Positions 8,005-18,562 of a stretch of 42,230 bases of DNA are shown here, in pieces (within the stretch, counting starts at the first letter, position 1; each line of letters opens with the position of its first letter). The DNA comes from Mycobacterium sp. (GTDB taxonomy: Bacteria; Actinomycetota; Actinomycetes; Mycobacteriales; Mycobacteriaceae), in NCBI RefSeq assembly GCF_019247615.1, contig NZ_JAFBAT010000199.1:1-42230 (forward strand), written 5' to 3'. The position numbers and the translations under genes are program-made. Below the pieces are notes generated by a model. The model was not told where the DNA came from, made no database searches, and worked only from the letters and a program-made list of their open reading frames with translations.

Positions 8005-9183
8005 TCACCAGCCGTCGTCCTGATCGTGGAGATCGAAGTCCTGGTCTTCACCGGGATGCTCGGCAAGCAGCGCCGGGGTCGCCGACGCTGGCCTGGCGCC
8101 GGCGGCGGATCGTCCGCCTTGGCCCATCATTCCGAGCGGTGCCGCGCCCCCTGCCGCCGACGACCCGGCGCCGGCGCCGGCGGCCGCCGACGAGGCCGCA
8201 GGGCCGGACTGATCCACCAACCGGCTCATCATCTCGGTTCGGGGCGACGTTCCGCCCGCTCCGGGCAACGCCTCGGCGTGCATCAGTCCGAGGCCCATGC
8301 TCGGGCCCGATCCGCCCGCCAACGGGTGGTTGGACAGGGGAGGGGCGCCGATGAGGCCCACCTGCCCGATGTCTGCCTTGCCGGGCGTGCCGGCCATGCC
8401 GTGTGCGCCGCCGGCGCCGGGCATGCCGCCGGCCTGGCCGGCCAGCGACGTCAGCTGCTGTAGCGGCTGGAGCAGCTGCTGCATCGGCCCGCTCAGTTGT
8501 CCGAGTTGGCCGATCCCACTTGCGAATTGGGTAAGCTCCTGCCCGGTCGGAATCCCCGCGACAGCGGCGGTGGGTGTCGCCACTTCACTCGCCGCCTCCG
8601 ACGCCATCTGCGAGAACTGGCTGAGGTTGCCGAGAACCGTCTCACTCACCGCCCCGGGCTGCAGGATTGGCTTCATCGGCTCAAGCGGCTCGAAAACCGT
8701 GTTCGCGGCGGTTTCCGCCTGGTAAATGTCCATCGCGCCGCCGGCCTGGTTCCACATGCGGACGAAATAGTCGACTTCGTTGAAGCCGATCGGCACCAGG
8801 TTGATACCGAAGAAGTTGGTGGCCGTGAGGACCGCGTGCGTGATGTGGTTCGTCGCTATCTCGGGCAACGAGGGGGTGATCCCCAACGCCTTGACGTAGG
8901 ACGCGGCTTGCGCCGAGGCCTGCATCCCGCGCCGTCGCGCCTGCTGCGCGGCGGTCTGCAGCCAGGCCACCATCGGAGTGGCGGCGGCGATCGCGCGCGC
9001 GCTGCCGCTTCCGGTCCACGCTGCCTCGAGAGCGGCAAGCCTCGCGGCCAACTCGGCGGCCTGAGCCTCCAGGGCGCCCCCCAGCGCCTCCCACCCGGCG
9101 GCGGCCTGCAGCATCGGCGCCGGACCCGCTCCGGCCATCAGCCGCGCGGTGTTCAGCTCCGGTGGCATCGCATGCCAAAACAT
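8005..9183 (-). CDS. PPE68: PPE68, ESX-1-associated PPE protein
   Basis: 392 residues. The N-terminal PPE domain (PPE at residues 7-9; [20 protein letters not shown]) runs to ~180 and contains the conserved ATNFFGIN and [11 protein letters not shown] blocks. Glu/Pro/Gly-rich sequence follows, and an acidic C-terminus ends DDGW, like M. tuberculosis PPE68. The start at 9183 follows a GAAGGAG site by ~10 nt. PPE68 normally pairs with PE35 and is chaperoned by EspG1. Here no PE35 precedes it: the 262 bp upstream contain stops in all frames. The likely partner is the PE35-like gene at 20304. Confidence 0.96.
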   Translation of the reverse strand: MFWHAMPPELNTARLMAGAGPAPMLQAAAGWEALGGALEAQAAELAARLAALEAAWTGSGSARAIAAATPMVAWLQTAAQQARRRGMQASAQAASYVKALGITPSLPEIATNHITHAVLTATNFFGINLVPIGFNEVDYFVRMWNQAGGAMDIYQAETAANTVFEPLEPMKPILQPGAVSETVLGNLSQFSQMASEAASEVATPTAAVAGIPTGQELTQFASGIGQLGQLSGPMQQLLQPLQQLTSLAGQAGGMPGAGGAHGMAGTPGKADIGQVGLIGAPPLSNHPLAGGSGPSMGLGLMHAEALPGAGGTSPRTEMMSRLVDQSGPAASSAAAGAGAGSSAAGGAAPLGMMGQGGRSAAGARPASATPALLAEHPGEDQDFDLHDQDDGW

Positions 9184-9445
9184 CTCGGCCGGGCTCCTTC
9201 ATCGAGCGCTCAATTGGGCAATTTCTCAGGCTGGACCAGATCGGCTGAAGGCAAGTCTTCTCGGCTGCGGGATGCGGTCCTCCACTTGGTGTGAACACGA
9301 ATCAAAATGTGCGTGAATACAAGGCAATTCGGTGAACGCGGAGGCGCAATCCAACGGTCAACGCAGTCTCCGACTCAGTTATCGCCTTGTGGTTCAACGG
9401 TTTAATGCGCGACGGGATAATCCTAACCGCCCTTCGGGGATCTGG
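9184..9445 (-). promoter_or_regulatory. AT-richer gap between eccCb1 and PPE68, probable internal promoter region
   Basis: This 262-bp gap is visibly less GC-rich than its surroundings and has no credible ORF in any frame. In M. tuberculosis this position holds PE35. A weak promoter candidate on the minus strand is TTAAAC, 16 nt, GATAAC around 9377-9404. The gap probably serves PPE68-esxB-esxA; the exact elements are not certain. Confidence 0.4.
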
Positions 9446-11197
9446 TCACACTTCTTCCGGTGGATCGATGTAAGCGGCTTGGATGACCTCTTTACCGTCG
9501 GGTGACACCAGAAATGCCTGGCCCGGGGGCCGCTTTTTGACCTGAAGATCCCGAGACGGGAAGTCCTGCTTGTCTCCGGAAAGGAACAGGGTGGGCGACC
9601 CGGCGCCGTAGGCCGCGCCGACAAATTTGTCCATGGTCGCCTTGTAGGCCTGGCTCATCTGGCAAGTGACAATGATGTGCAATCCGATGTCTTGAGCGGC
9701 CGGCAACAATGGAGCCAAAGGCGCCATTGGCGGCAACCCTCCGGCGGCGCCGACGATCATGTGCCAGTCGTCGACCAACAACACGAGGTCGAATCCTTGC
9801 CACCATGACCGAGACCGCAACTGCGCGGTGGTCAGGTCGGCCGGCGGCAGCCGCTTCTGCAGGTTCACCGCGAGCGCTTTGACGGATTCGTCCAGCGACT
9901 GGGCGTTGCGGTTGATTGCTCCCGCAGCGAGCAGGTGGCTGTCCGGTACCGCACCGAGCAGACCGGAGCGGTAGTCAGCCACCATGAAGCGCACCTGTTC
10001 GGGACTGTTGCGGGCACAGATCGCGCGGGCAATCGCATGCGCGATGGTGGTTTTGCCCGCTTTGGCCGCACCGAAAATCAGCAGGTGCGGTGTCGTGTAC
10101 ATGTGGGCGTGGGCGACCGAAAGGTCCGTCTCGCGCAGGCCGATCGGTATCGTCCAGCGCGTCCGGTAGTCGGCATCCGGGCCGGGCGGGCGGGGGTCGA
10201 GTTCTTTGAGGTGAACGCGCTCCGGCAGCACCCGCACCCGAGGCGCCTGCACCGTCGCCAGGGATGCGATGTGATTTACCGCCGCCGTGATGGCCTCAAC
10301 GAGGCCTTCGGTGCTGTGGACGCCGTCCAGCCGCGGCACACCGATCATCAGGTGGTGCTTCTCCACCGACATCGCCCTGCCCGGCCGGTTTGCCGGAATG
10401 TCGCGGGTGGCGCGATCGATCTGGGTGTCGTTGACGTCACCGAGCCGGAACTCGATCTTGGTTCCGAGGTAGTCGCGTATGCGCGACTTCAACTCGGTCC
10501 ACCGGGGTGTGGTGATGATCGTGTGGATCCCAAACGAAAGGCCCTGTGCGGCGAGGTTCTGGACATGCACTTCGAGGTCGGGAAACTCGCCGACAAAAGC
10601 AGGCCACCCGTCGATGACCAGAAACACGTCGCCGAACGGATCGGCCGCGACCGGTTGGCTGGGATCGGCGCGCAACTGCCGGTAAGACGCGATCGAGCCC
10701 ACGCGATGCTCCTTGAAGGTGACTTCGCGTTGCCGCAGAACGGCTTGCACCTCCGCGATCACTCGCATCACCCGGTCGGGCTCTGATCGGGTCGCCACTC
10801 CGCCGACGTGCGGCAGCTTGTCCAGGTACATCAAGCCGCCACCACCAAGGTCGATGCAGTAGAACTGCACCTGCCGCGGCGTGTGCGTGGCGGCGGCCGA
10901 CAGCATCAAGGTCTGCAACAGCGTTGACTTGCCGGTTTGTGGCGCACCTCCGACGCCGATGTTGCCGCCCCCGCCGGAAACGTCGACACCCCAAGGCTCC
11001 TGGAGATGCCGGCGCGGCTCGTCCATGATTCCCAGCGGGAAGTACAACAGCCGTCCCTCGGCCCGGGTAACGAGTTCATCGACAGGAGTGGGATCGGTCA
11101 ACGGCGGCAGCCACATCTTGTATGCCCGCGACTCGCCGGTGCTGAGCTGGTCGAGCACTACCTCGCTCAGCGCCCGTCCTTTCGACTCGACAGTCAT
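9446..11197 (-). CDS. eccCb1: EccCb1, ESX-1 FtsK/SpoIIIE-type ATPase (C-terminal part)
   Basis: 583 residues (591 in M. tuberculosis; the shorter length is at least partly a C-terminus that ends at PPEEV). It holds two ATPase domains: the first has Walker A GAPQTGKS (84-91) and a DG where Walker B would end (LVIDGW), the second has Walker [10 protein letters not shown] (376-384) and LVDDWH. EccCb1 joins EccCa1 in the membrane to form the ESX-1 motor, and its last domain binds the EsxB tail. The start overlaps the eccCa1 stop by 4 bp. Confidence 0.97.
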   Translation of the reverse strand: MTVESKGRALSEVVLDQLSTGESRAYKMWLPPLTDPTPVDELVTRAEGRLLYFPLGIMDEPRRHLQEPWGVDVSGGGGNIGVGGAPQTGKSTLLQTLMLSAAATHTPRQVQFYCIDLGGGGLMYLDKLPHVGGVATRSEPDRVMRVIAEVQAVLRQREVTFKEHRVGSIASYRQLRADPSQPVAADPFGDVFLVIDGWPAFVGEFPDLEVHVQNLAAQGLSFGIHTIITTPRWTELKSRIRDYLGTKIEFRLGDVNDTQIDRATRDIPANRPGRAMSVEKHHLMIGVPRLDGVHSTEGLVEAITAAVNHIASLATVQAPRVRVLPERVHLKELDPRPPGPDADYRTRWTIPIGLRETDLSVAHAHMYTTPHLLIFGAAKAGKTTIAHAIARAICARNSPEQVRFMVADYRSGLLGAVPDSHLLAAGAINRNAQSLDESVKALAVNLQKRLPPADLTTAQLRSRSWWQGFDLVLLVDDWHMIVGAAGGLPPMAPLAPLLPAAQDIGLHIIVTCQMSQAYKATMDKFVGAAYGAGSPTLFLSGDKQDFPSRDLQVKKRPPGQAFLVSPDGKEVIQAAYIDPPEEV

Positions 11198-13437
11198 TGG
11201 CGCTCCGATTCTTCGAGCATCGGGGCCGCGGTGAACTGGCGGATGCGCAGCGCTCGGGAGCCATTGCGCGTTCCGTCCACACCGGCCTCGCCATCTGCCT
11301 CGGCATGCGCGGGCGGAACGTACGCGGCACCCGTGTAGATGGTGCTGAACTTGACCGGGTCCTCCATTCCGACTCGCAGGAACCCCACGCCGCTTTCCTT
11401 GTTGGTGATGTACACCGCTTCCGGTGTCCCGATCACCGACTTCGATTCGTGGGAACTGCTGGTGCGCAGCGCGATTCGATAGGTGATGTTGGGCTCCAGT
11501 TTGTCGATGCGTGCGCCGCCGGTCTGCAGCGACTGGGTGGCCAGCAACAGATGCACTCGCAGCGAGCGGCCCACTCGGCAGATTCGATCGAACAGCCCCA
11601 CGAAGTCGGGGTGACTCTGCAGCAACTCGGCGAACTCGTCGACGACCACGAAAAGCGTTGGCAACGGCTTCAGGTCGGCGCCGCGCTCCCGATATTTCTC
11701 GTACTCGGCCACGCCGGACAGCGCCCCGGTCGCGCCCACCTGAATGCCGGCCTGGCGCAGGAGGTTCTGCCGGCGGTCAAGCTCGCCGGTCAACACCTCC
11801 CCCATCCGACCGACGAGCTCCGCTTCCTCCGCCATGTTCGTGATCACCGCTGCCGTGTGGGGAAGCTTTTCCATCCCCAGAAACGTCGAACCACCCTTGA
11901 AGTCGGTGAGCAGAAGGTTGACCTGGTCCGGGTGGTGCGTCGCCACCAACGACAGGATGAGGGTGCGCAGAAACTCGGACTTGCCCGACCCGGTGGTCCC
12001 GATCAGCATTCCGTGTGGGCCGCCGCCGAATTCCGCGCCCTCCTTGATGTCCAAGTACATGACCTCGCCGGTCTTCAGTTGGTGGCCGAACGGGATCTTG
12101 AGGCGGTCAAGGTCCTTGTCGGCGAACATTCGCCAACGGGCCGGCGTCACCTCCTCGACGCTCTTGGCGCCGACCAGCTGGTGCCATTCGGTCGCCACCT
12201 TCTTCTTGGCGCCCGTGCTCTTCTTGTCGATGATGGTGCCGGTGATCGACCATCCCGCAAGCTTTCTCGCGATGCGCGTCGCCTGCTGCGGTGTCATGCG
12301 ATCGGTGGTCGCAGTCACCTGGCGGAAGTTCTGGCCCGGCAGTCGGTCGTCCGCCGTCCCATCCTCGGCCACCCTTATCCGGTATTTCGAGCCGCGGTGG
12401 TTGCCCAGCGTGATCACCGTGACACCGGCTCTTCCGTCGGGCGGAACTCCCGCCTTGCCGCCGGTCAGGTCGACTACCACGACATAGGGTCCCCCCGGGA
12501 TGGAGTCGGGAGTGTGCGGACCGCGCGCGGCGAGATCGGACAGGCTTTCCGCCTGGGACGAGATCAGCCGAACCGGCCCGGCCGCGTCAGTGTCGCTCGG
12601 ATGCTGAACGTGCGGAAGCCATTTCAGCCAGGACCACGCCGGATCATCGGGGGCTTCGGTCAGGACCCGGATCGCCAGCAGGTCGGGCGGATGGAACACG
12701 GCCAGATGGCAGATGATCGCGGTCAACAACCCGGCCGCGCCCGCCGGGTCGCCGCCGATGGCGATCGTCGGAAACGTCCTCAGCTGCACCAGTTTCGGAC
12801 AATCGTGGATCAGCCCGTGCGTGCGCAGGAACTTGACCGCCCACATGTTGGCGACCGGCTCCAGATACGGCTGAGGCGCCGCGGACGGGCCCGCCAGCTC
12901 GCCGCCGACCGAGGGCTTCATGAGCCGGTCGACCGCCGGCTGGTCTCCGATTCCGATGCGGGTGGCGGCGTAGAAGTCCGCACTGGCCGGGCGGGACCAC
13001 TGCCGGGGTGTGCCGACGAGTGACAACAGATCGTCAGGATGGGGTGCGTGGTAGCTGAAGAACGCGACCTGGGCGGCGGCCGAGGACGTCACCCGGGGTC
13101 GAAGCCCGGCCAGATAACGCAGATACTCTCTGCGGTCGGCGTTGATCTCGGGCACCTTCTTGCCGCCGCCGCCTCCGCCGGCGCCGACCATGCTCAACGA
13201 CATCATGATCATCATCAGCGGCATCATCATCATGTAGGGCGACAGCGTCTTGGTGCCGCTCATCACCATGATCCCGATCATGCCGAGCATGCACACACCC
13301 ATCACATACGGCATGACCCGCTGGACGAAGGAGGGCGGGACGTCGACGCCGAGGTCCTCGGGCGGTGTGAGGGCTATCTCGCCGGGGTTGAGCCTCGGGC
13401 CGCGAGTGACGCTCGGGGTGAACTTTTTCGTTGTCAT
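11194..13437 (-). CDS. eccCa1: EccCa1, ESX-1 FtsK/SpoIIIE-type ATPase (membrane part)
   Basis: 747 residues. Two closely spaced membrane helices lie at residues ~42-85 (Met-rich, split by GTKTLSPY), followed by a Gly run, a DUF-type stalk domain, and the first motor domain with canonical Walker A GTTGSGKS (480-487) and Walker B VVVDEF. This is the catalytically essential ATPase of the family. As in all ESX-1 loci the motor is split into two genes, EccCa1 and EccCb1. It overlaps eccB1 and eccCb1 by 4 bp each. Confidence 0.97.
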   Translation of the reverse strand: MTTKKFTPSVTRGPRLNPGEIALTPPEDLGVDVPPSFVQRVMPYVMGVCMLGMIGIMVMSGTKTLSPYMMMMPLMMIMMSLSMVGAGGGGGGKKVPEINADRREYLRYLAGLRPRVTSSAAAQVAFFSYHAPHPDDLLSLVGTPRQWSRPASADFYAATRIGIGDQPAVDRLMKPSVGGELAGPSAAPQPYLEPVANMWAVKFLRTHGLIHDCPKLVQLRTFPTIAIGGDPAGAAGLLTAIICHLAVFHPPDLLAIRVLTEAPDDPAWSWLKWLPHVQHPSDTDAAGPVRLISSQAESLSDLAARGPHTPDSIPGGPYVVVVDLTGGKAGVPPDGRAGVTVITLGNHRGSKYRIRVAEDGTADDRLPGQNFRQVTATTDRMTPQQATRIARKLAGWSITGTIIDKKSTGAKKKVATEWHQLVGAKSVEEVTPARWRMFADKDLDRLKIPFGHQLKTGEVMYLDIKEGAEFGGGPHGMLIGTTGSGKSEFLRTLILSLVATHHPDQVNLLLTDFKGGSTFLGMEKLPHTAAVITNMAEEAELVGRMGEVLTGELDRRQNLLRQAGIQVGATGALSGVAEYEKYRERGADLKPLPTLFVVVDEFAELLQSHPDFVGLFDRICRVGRSLRVHLLLATQSLQTGGARIDKLEPNITYRIALRTSSSHESKSVIGTPEAVYITNKESGVGFLRVGMEDPVKFSTIYTGAAYVPPAHAEADGEAGVDGTRNGSRALRIRQFTAAPMLEESERQ

Positions 13438-14879
13438 CCGGGAGCTCCTGACGTCGCCGGTAGTTTCCCGGGGCTCGGGTCCGCGGGCAGCGTGTCATGC
13501 GCCAGCAGCGCGGCGTCTTTCGACAGCACGGGACCGTCCACCAAGAGGCGAATGACCTCCCACGGAGCCGGTTTGGGTGACGACAAGCCGAGCGCCTTCG
13601 CCGTCTGTTCATCCGGTATCCCGTAGCGCACCCCCTGCGGGTCGATGTAGAACAGGGATTCGCCGTACCGGGGATCGGGTGACTGCACCTGTACGTACTT
13701 GCCGCCGTCGGTGTAAATGGTTGCCGCGCCCTGGATCTGCTGGACGCCGCGGTTCATGGCGGACGGCGGGATCGGCAGACTCCGACCCGTTATGACCGTT
13801 GTCTTCGCCGAATGCTCGCCGGTCTTGCGTTGCCAGGACCAGCACAACACGGGCTCGTTCGGCCGGGACACGATCTTGATCGGTTGATCGGGGAGCGGCG
13901 ACGGATAGATCTTCTCGGGGATTCTGACGACGACGCTCGACACCACCGCGGGAGGTTCGACCAGGCCGTGCGACTGGATGGCGCGCAGCGCCGTGGCCGT
14001 GTTGTCGTTCACCGGTGCGACACCGTCCGGGAGGACGACGAAGTACTTCGGCCCCGAGGGCGTCCGGATCTGGAACACCGACCCGACCACCAAATTGTCC
14101 GGCAGCCCAAGGGTATTGGGGGCGCCCTCGTCGGGAATGGGCGGCAACCGCCACGACCCGCCGTCGGGCAGGGCGTTGAAGATCGCGGCAGACAGGGGGC
14201 TGGGATTGGGGTTGAGGGGAATGCCCACCGCGGAGGTGAGGGGGCGGTCGGCCAATTCGGTGGCGTGCCGACCGCTTGTCGTGATGACCCAGTCAACCTT
14301 CTCGTAGATGGTCAGCAGCGCCTCGTTGGGAAGGAGCGGATCCACCGACGGATCGATGGCCAAAGGCATTGCCAGCACGGCCGTCTGGACGGAGGGATTG
14401 ATGGTGTTGGCCTTGGTGACGGTGTCACACACCGCCCAAGCCGAGGTGGAGCCCGACGACACGGGGGTGGCATACGGCGCACCCGGGATGCCAACCGGCT
14501 GGCCCTTCGGCAGCTTGTTCAGTTCGGCGGACTTCACGGCCGCCGGTTCGGCCGGACTGCCAAGCACCAGCCGCGCCGAAGTCAGGTTGTAGACAGGATG
14601 CAACTGCCCCGACACCATCAGATACAGCTCATTGGTCGTGCGGTCGACGAACAGATTGCCGCTGCCGAGTTTGCCCTGGGGCTTGAAGTATGCCAGCGCC
14701 AGGGCGCCCACCAGGATCAGCACGGAGACGACAACGCCGAGCGCGGCCGACCTGCCGTAGAAGGACAGCGGGTCGTCGAACATGCGGGTGTCGCGGCGAA
14801 CGATGGCATGCTCCAATCGCCGGAGCAGAAAACGCCAGCCACTCACCTGGACCTTGGTAGTAAGCCGAAAACCCGCCAT
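13434..14879 (-). CDS. eccB1: EccB1, ESX-1 membrane/periplasmic subunit
   Basis: 481 residues. It has a short cytosolic N-terminus ([19 protein letters not shown]), one membrane helix (~44-64) and a large periplasmic domain with the repeat fold of EccB. The two cysteines that form the conserved disulfide in EccB1 are present (C151 and C346). EccB dimers sit on the periplasmic side of the ESX complex. It begins 23 bp after eccA1 and overlaps eccCa1 by 4 bp, consistent with a tight operon of core components. Confidence 0.97.
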   Translation of the reverse strand: MAGFRLTTKVQVSGWRFLLRRLEHAIVRRDTRMFDDPLSFYGRSAALGVVVSVLILVGALALAYFKPQGKLGSGNLFVDRTTNELYLMVSGQLHPVYNLTSARLVLGSPAEPAAVKSAELNKLPKGQPVGIPGAPYATPVSSGSTSAWAVCDTVTKANTINPSVQTAVLAMPLAIDPSVDPLLPNEALLTIYEKVDWVITTSGRHATELADRPLTSAVGIPLNPNPSPLSAAIFNALPDGGSWRLPPIPDEGAPNTLGLPDNLVVGSVFQIRTPSGPKYFVVLPDGVAPVNDNTATALRAIQSHGLVEPPAVVSSVVVRIPEKIYPSPLPDQPIKIVSRPNEPVLCWSWQRKTGEHSAKTTVITGRSLPIPPSAMNRGVQQIQGAATIYTDGGKYVQVQSPDPRYGESLFYIDPQGVRYGIPDEQTAKALGLSSPKPAPWEVIRLLVDGPVLSKDAALLAHDTLPADPSPGKLPATSGAPG

Positions 14880-14902
14880 TCGTTGTCCAGTGATCCCTCT
14901 TG

Positions 14903-16642
14903 TCAGTCGGTGATGTTGAGTCGCCCATGTACCGAGGCGATCGCCTCGGCCATGTCGTCGCCGTTGATCTCGCTCAGGCGGTCAACGTCGAGAGCCTCGA
15001 AGTCGGCGGCCTGGGTCAGCCGGATGTCGCGGTACTGCTCGGCGGCCTCCACCAGTTGGCGCGCATAGCGACCGTTGCCGGCGACGTCGATGCCGGCTTT
15101 GCCCCGAACTGTCCGCTGACTGAGCAGCTTCGCCGCCTCCAGCAGGTTGTCGGCCGCCTCCAGGCTCAACGTTGAGTCATTAGCCGCCGCAATGACTTTC
15201 GCGATCTCGAGGATCTCCTCGGGGGCGTAGGAGTCGAACTCGATCCGGGTGGCGAACCGCGACCGCAAGCCTTCGTTGGTTTCCAGCAACCGGTCGATGT
15301 CGGCGCTGTAGCCCGCGATGATCACCACGAGTCGGTCGCGGTCGTTCTCCATCCTGGCGAGCAGGGTGTCAAGCGCCTCCTGCCCGAACGGATCCGTGCG
15401 GCCGTCGCGTTCCTGTACCAGCGCGTAGGCCTCGTCGATGAACAGGACGCCGCCCATGGCACGGTCGATCGTCTTGGTGGTCTTGACCGCCGACTGCCCC
15501 TCGTATTCGGCGACGAAGTCCTTGCGCGCGGTCTCTATCAGCTTCGGTTCTCCGATGACGCCCAGGCCGGCCAGAATGTTGGCGACGACCCGCGCGATCG
15601 TGGTCTTGCCGGTACCGGGCGGCCCCGTGAAGATCATGTGCTTGCTCGGTTGCGCGACCTTCATGCCACGCGCGGCGCGGACCCTCGCCATCTGGGTCGC
15701 GGCCCGGTATCGCTCGATCTGGTCCTTGACGCGGGCGAGGCCGATCTGTCGTTGTAGCTCGGCCTCCGCCTCGGCGAGCAGCTTTTCGCGCCCCGAGGTG
15801 TCGGCCACGACGCTGGCCGCGTCCCAGGGGTCGGTCCGGGCGGCGATCTGTTCGGCGCTGGTGGTCGCCAGGCGGTAAGACGGATCCTTAAGCGCGGCAG
15901 TGACTTTGGCGCTCGGGTGCGTGGTCTGCAGCCACTCGAGAAGCGCCACGGCCGATTCTTCATTCCCCTGGCCGCGGCGCGTCATCGCCAAGTACCAGGC
16001 GATGGACTGGGCGCACGCCTCGCCGGCAGGCGAGGAGTTCGCCTCGGTGAGCCGGCGTTCGGCTTCGGTGAACAAACCGAGGTTGGCCGCCGCCACCCCG
16101 TGTGCGACGCTCGCGGCGGCAGCCAGGAACGTGTCCGGCCACTTGCCTGCCGCCCGCACTTCGTCGATCACCTCTGTCCATCGCCCGGCCGCGCCGTAGA
16201 TCACCGCCTTGGTCCACGACACCAGGTGTTCGGCTCCGGTGTTGGGACTGCCCCCAAGGCCCTCGAGGCCCTCGATGGCTTCCATGGCATCCGCGTAGTT
16301 GCCCTGCGACGCTTCGTTCACCGCGAAACCGAGGGTGAGCGCCAACGGCGAGTTGACCGGGTACGTGATGTCGCCGTAGAGGCCGCCGATCGGAATTCTG
16401 GCGCCCACGGCGTTCATCGAGATTTGAGCGGACCCGGCCAGCCGTCCGAAGTGGGTGCGCGAATACCAGGCTCGGAACACCGTCACCCGGTCGTTGTCGC
16501 CACACCGGATGCGGCCAACCCATGCGTCGCAGGCGGACTCGTCGTAATTCGTTATCTCGGTGAAGAGGTCAAGGGCGCGCGCCTCCGAGACGGGCAGCAT
16601 GCCGACCGCACTCTCGAACAGACCGGCCAGATGATCGGTCAT
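14903..16642 (-). CDS. eccA1: EccA1, ESX-1 cytosolic AAA+ ATPase
   Basis: 579 residues. The N-terminal ~280 residues form a TPR-like domain, followed by a CbxX/CfqX-type AAA+ domain with Walker A GPPGTGKT (340-347), Walker [10 protein letters not shown] and the arginine-finger region [13 protein letters not shown]. EccA proteins are thought to act on chaperone-substrate complexes such as EspG-PE/PPE. Overlap of its start with the espH stop (ATGA) couples the two genes. Confidence 0.96.
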   Translation of the reverse strand: MTDHLAGLFESAVGMLPVSEARALDLFTEITNYDESACDAWVGRIRCGDNDRVTVFRAWYSRTHFGRLAGSAQISMNAVGARIPIGGLYGDITYPVNSPLALTLGFAVNEASQGNYADAMEAIEGLEGLGGSPNTGAEHLVSWTKAVIYGAAGRWTEVIDEVRAAGKWPDTFLAAAASVAHGVAAANLGLFTEAERRLTEANSSPAGEACAQSIAWYLAMTRRGQGNEESAVALLEWLQTTHPSAKVTAALKDPSYRLATTSAEQIAARTDPWDAASVVADTSGREKLLAEAEAELQRQIGLARVKDQIERYRAATQMARVRAARGMKVAQPSKHMIFTGPPGTGKTTIARVVANILAGLGVIGEPKLIETARKDFVAEYEGQSAVKTTKTIDRAMGGVLFIDEAYALVQERDGRTDPFGQEALDTLLARMENDRDRLVVIIAGYSADIDRLLETNEGLRSRFATRIEFDSYAPEEILEIAKVIAAANDSTLSLEAADNLLEAAKLLSQRTVRGKAGIDVAGNGRYARQLVEAAEQYRDIRLTQAADFEALDVDRLSEINGDDMAEAIASVHGRLNITD

Positions 16643-17259
16643 TTATCGTCGGTGTATCGGGCCGCGAAGACTTCGGCCTGTTCCGCGTCGGCCTGCTCCG
16701 GGGTCGGCAACCGCATGCCGACCTCCACGAAGTCACGGAATACCTGGCTGCCGTCTATCCCGAGCTCGGCGAGGTCTTGCAGCCCCTCCACTTGGGATTC
16801 GTTCTCGAACAGATAGGTGTGCGTACCGGCGAGACCCTGTTTTCGGGCCAGGCCGGCGAGGACCGTAATCTCTTCTGCCAGTTCCGATTCGGTCATCCTG
16901 GTCACTGTAGGCGACAGCTTGACGCGTTGAATCCTGCCGTCCATGAGCGCCGACACCGACACCGTCCCGGCGGGGTTGGTGACCGTGAACTCCTGGGCGA
17001 CCTCTTCTTCCTCTTCCTCGGAGGCGTCCGACGCCTCGGTCGCCGCGGCGATGGCATCCAGCTCGTTTGCGGCCTCCTCGGGCTCGGCGGTCGGCGCAAA
17101 CCCGGACAGCGCCTCCACGTCCGACTCCTCGTCGGTGTCGTCGGCGGCAGCGGAGAAGTCGAGGGCGTCGGATTCCCCGTTGCCGTCGTCGTCCGATTCC
17201 GACTGAGGGGAAGAAAAGTCCAGGGCGGCGAGGTCGTCGTGCTCGTCGTGCTCGGGCAT
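16639..17259 (-). CDS. espH: EspH, ESX-1 chaperone-like protein
   Basis: 206 residues. The first ~100 are very acidic with repeated ALDFS units. The rest is a small folded domain beginning FTVTNPAGTVSVSALMDGRIQ, with the conserved LPTPE and AEVFAARY near the end. That domain resembles the YbaB-like fold seen in EspL. In M. marinum EspH is needed for secretion of EspE and EspF. An AGAGGAA site lies 6 nt before the ATG. It is longer than the M. tuberculosis protein because of extra acidic repeats. Confidence 0.9.
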   Translation of the reverse strand: MPEHDEHDDLAALDFSSPQSESDDDGNGESDALDFSAAADDTDEESDVEALSGFAPTAEPEEAANELDAIAAATEASDASEEEEEEVAQEFTVTNPAGTVSVSALMDGRIQRVKLSPTVTRMTESELAEEITVLAGLARKQGLAGTHTYLFENESQVEGLQDLAELGIDGSQVFRDFVEVGMRLPTPEQADAEQAEVFAARYTDDK

Positions 17260-17295
17260 GGGAATTCCTCTTTCTGAAATTGGGTAGCGGCGGAA

Positions 17296-18171
17296 TCAGC
17301 CTCGGTAGGCGGCCTGGGTGTGATCGGAGGCGTGAGCAGAATCGTCTTCCGGAGTGGCGTCGAACCAGGCGCCCGCCGGGAGAAACTCCAGGAGTCCGTC
17401 CAGGGTGCGCTGCAGATTCTGGTGCGTGCCGCACAGGAAGCTGCCATACAACTCGCCGTGGACGCGACGGGGCAGCGATACCACTCTGCCCAGCGGTGAA
17501 TCGAGGACGCCGGCGGCGACATCGGTGTGCGAGAAGGTGCCGCCGGCGTGGCGCTGGCCGGCGATGATCTCCACCCAGCCACTCGGGTTGCTGACGATCT
17601 CGGCGTAGATGCGGGCCGTGGCCGGCGGGACGCCTTGACTGATCAAGTCTGCGGCGGTGGTGCACTCGGCCAGTTCGGCCGCGATACCGGTCATCGGTTC
17701 GACGCTGGCCGGAGTCCCCGGGCCCAGCACGGTGGTCACCATGCCGGCCAGACCCACCTGCGGCGCGACCAGTTGCAGCGCGATCAGTTCACCGTTGCGC
17801 GCGGCGATGACGTGCCGGTCGCCCTTTCGGCACACGGCGAAACGCACCATCACATCCCCGGCATCGCGCCGCCACCAGCGGCCTTCCAGGGTCCGGTCCG
17901 GCCTGCTGAGCGTGTCGACCATCTGCGCGACCGTCGGGTGGGGATGGCCCGAAGGGTCGAGCACCCCTTGCACGGTGAGGTCGTGCCGTACCTGGTCCCA
18001 GACGCGCTGGCGCACGTCCTCGAGTGGAATGTTCTGCCGGATCCCAAGCGCCACAGGGAATTCGATCAACTGCAAGCGGTCGGCGATCACCAGCATGCCG
18101 TCGATGGTCACCTCGACGCCGACGACGTCGTCGACGAGCCCGGCGCGAGAGGCAGCGAGATGACCGGCCAT
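17296..18171 (-). CDS. espG1: EspG1, PE/PPE-specific chaperone
   Basis: 291 residues (283 in M. tuberculosis). The body (VVGVEVTIDGMLVIADRL, LEGRWWRRD, VAPQVGLAGMVT, SGWVEIIAGQRH, GRVVSLPRRV) matches EspG1 over its full length. EspG proteins bind the tip of the PPE helical bundle in a PE-PPE pair and keep it soluble for the matching ESX system. The expected client is PPE68 with its PE partner. The gene starts 2 bp after the espF stop. Confidence 0.96.
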   Translation of the reverse strand: MAGHLAASRAGLVDDVVGVEVTIDGMLVIADRLQLIEFPVALGIRQNIPLEDVRQRVWDQVRHDLTVQGVLDPSGHPHPTVAQMVDTLSRPDRTLEGRWWRRDAGDVMVRFAVCRKGDRHVIAARNGELIALQLVAPQVGLAGMVTTVLGPGTPASVEPMTGIAAELAECTTAADLISQGVPPATARIYAEIVSNPSGWVEIIAGQRHAGGTFSHTDVAAGVLDSPLGRVVSLPRRVHGELYGSFLCGTHQNLQRTLDGLLEFLPAGAWFDATPEDDSAHASDHTQAAYRG

Positions 18172-18173
18172 GG

Positions 18174-18491
18174 CTACCTGTCAAGCATTTGCTTGTTGAG
18201 GTTCCCGGCCAACTCACCGTCAACGCCCTGATATGCCTCCCTGGCGGCGCGCAGCTTCGCGGAGAGGTGCTTGCTGCCGTCAGCCAGGGCCTGAACGGCG
18301 GCTTTTCGGATCCCCTCGATGGAATCCAAGCCGCCGGCGGCCAAGGGGCAGCCGATGGCGCCGTGGGTGATCCGGCAGTCGGCGGCCGTCCCGTCCAGGC
18401 CGTTGGCGGCCGATTCGGCGTACTTGGCCGCGGCCTCCTGGCTGTTTGCCAGCGCCGTCAGGGTTGCCGGGTTGAGGAGTAGATCTGCCAT
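18174..18491 (-). CDS. espF: EspF-like small ESX-1 substrate
   Basis: 105 residues, of the EspC/EspF family. It has the shared CRITHGAIG segment near residues 39-47 and a C-terminal YxxxD-type signal (AYQGVDGEL). An AAGGAG site lies 7-8 nt before the ATG. EspF is thought to form a dimer with EspE and to be exported by ESX-1. Its sequence is not closer to EspF than to EspC; the name rests mainly on position between espE and espG1. Confidence 0.82.
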   Translation of the reverse strand: MADLLLNPATLTALANSQEAAAKYAESAANGLDGTAADCRITHGAIGCPLAAGGLDSIEGIRKAAVQALADGSKHLSAKLRAAREAYQGVDGELAGNLNKQMLDR

Positions 18492-18562
18492 TGTCGTTCT
18501 CCTTGACGTTTGCTTGTCACGCTATTGCTTTGGCTCGCAACGGATTAGACGCGCGAGTGGAA

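Noticed and set aside
9184..9445. Degraded PE35 between eccCb1 and PPE68
   Set aside because: I read the gap in the gene direction and found stops in all frames and no PE motif.
11197..13023. 608-residue open frame on the plus strand
   Set aside because: Antisense shadow of eccCa1; composition is Arg/Gly/His-rich as expected for a shadow.
13812..15068. 418-residue plus-strand frame opposite eccB1
   Set aside because: Antisense shadow spanning eccB1 and the eccA1 3' end; not a gene.
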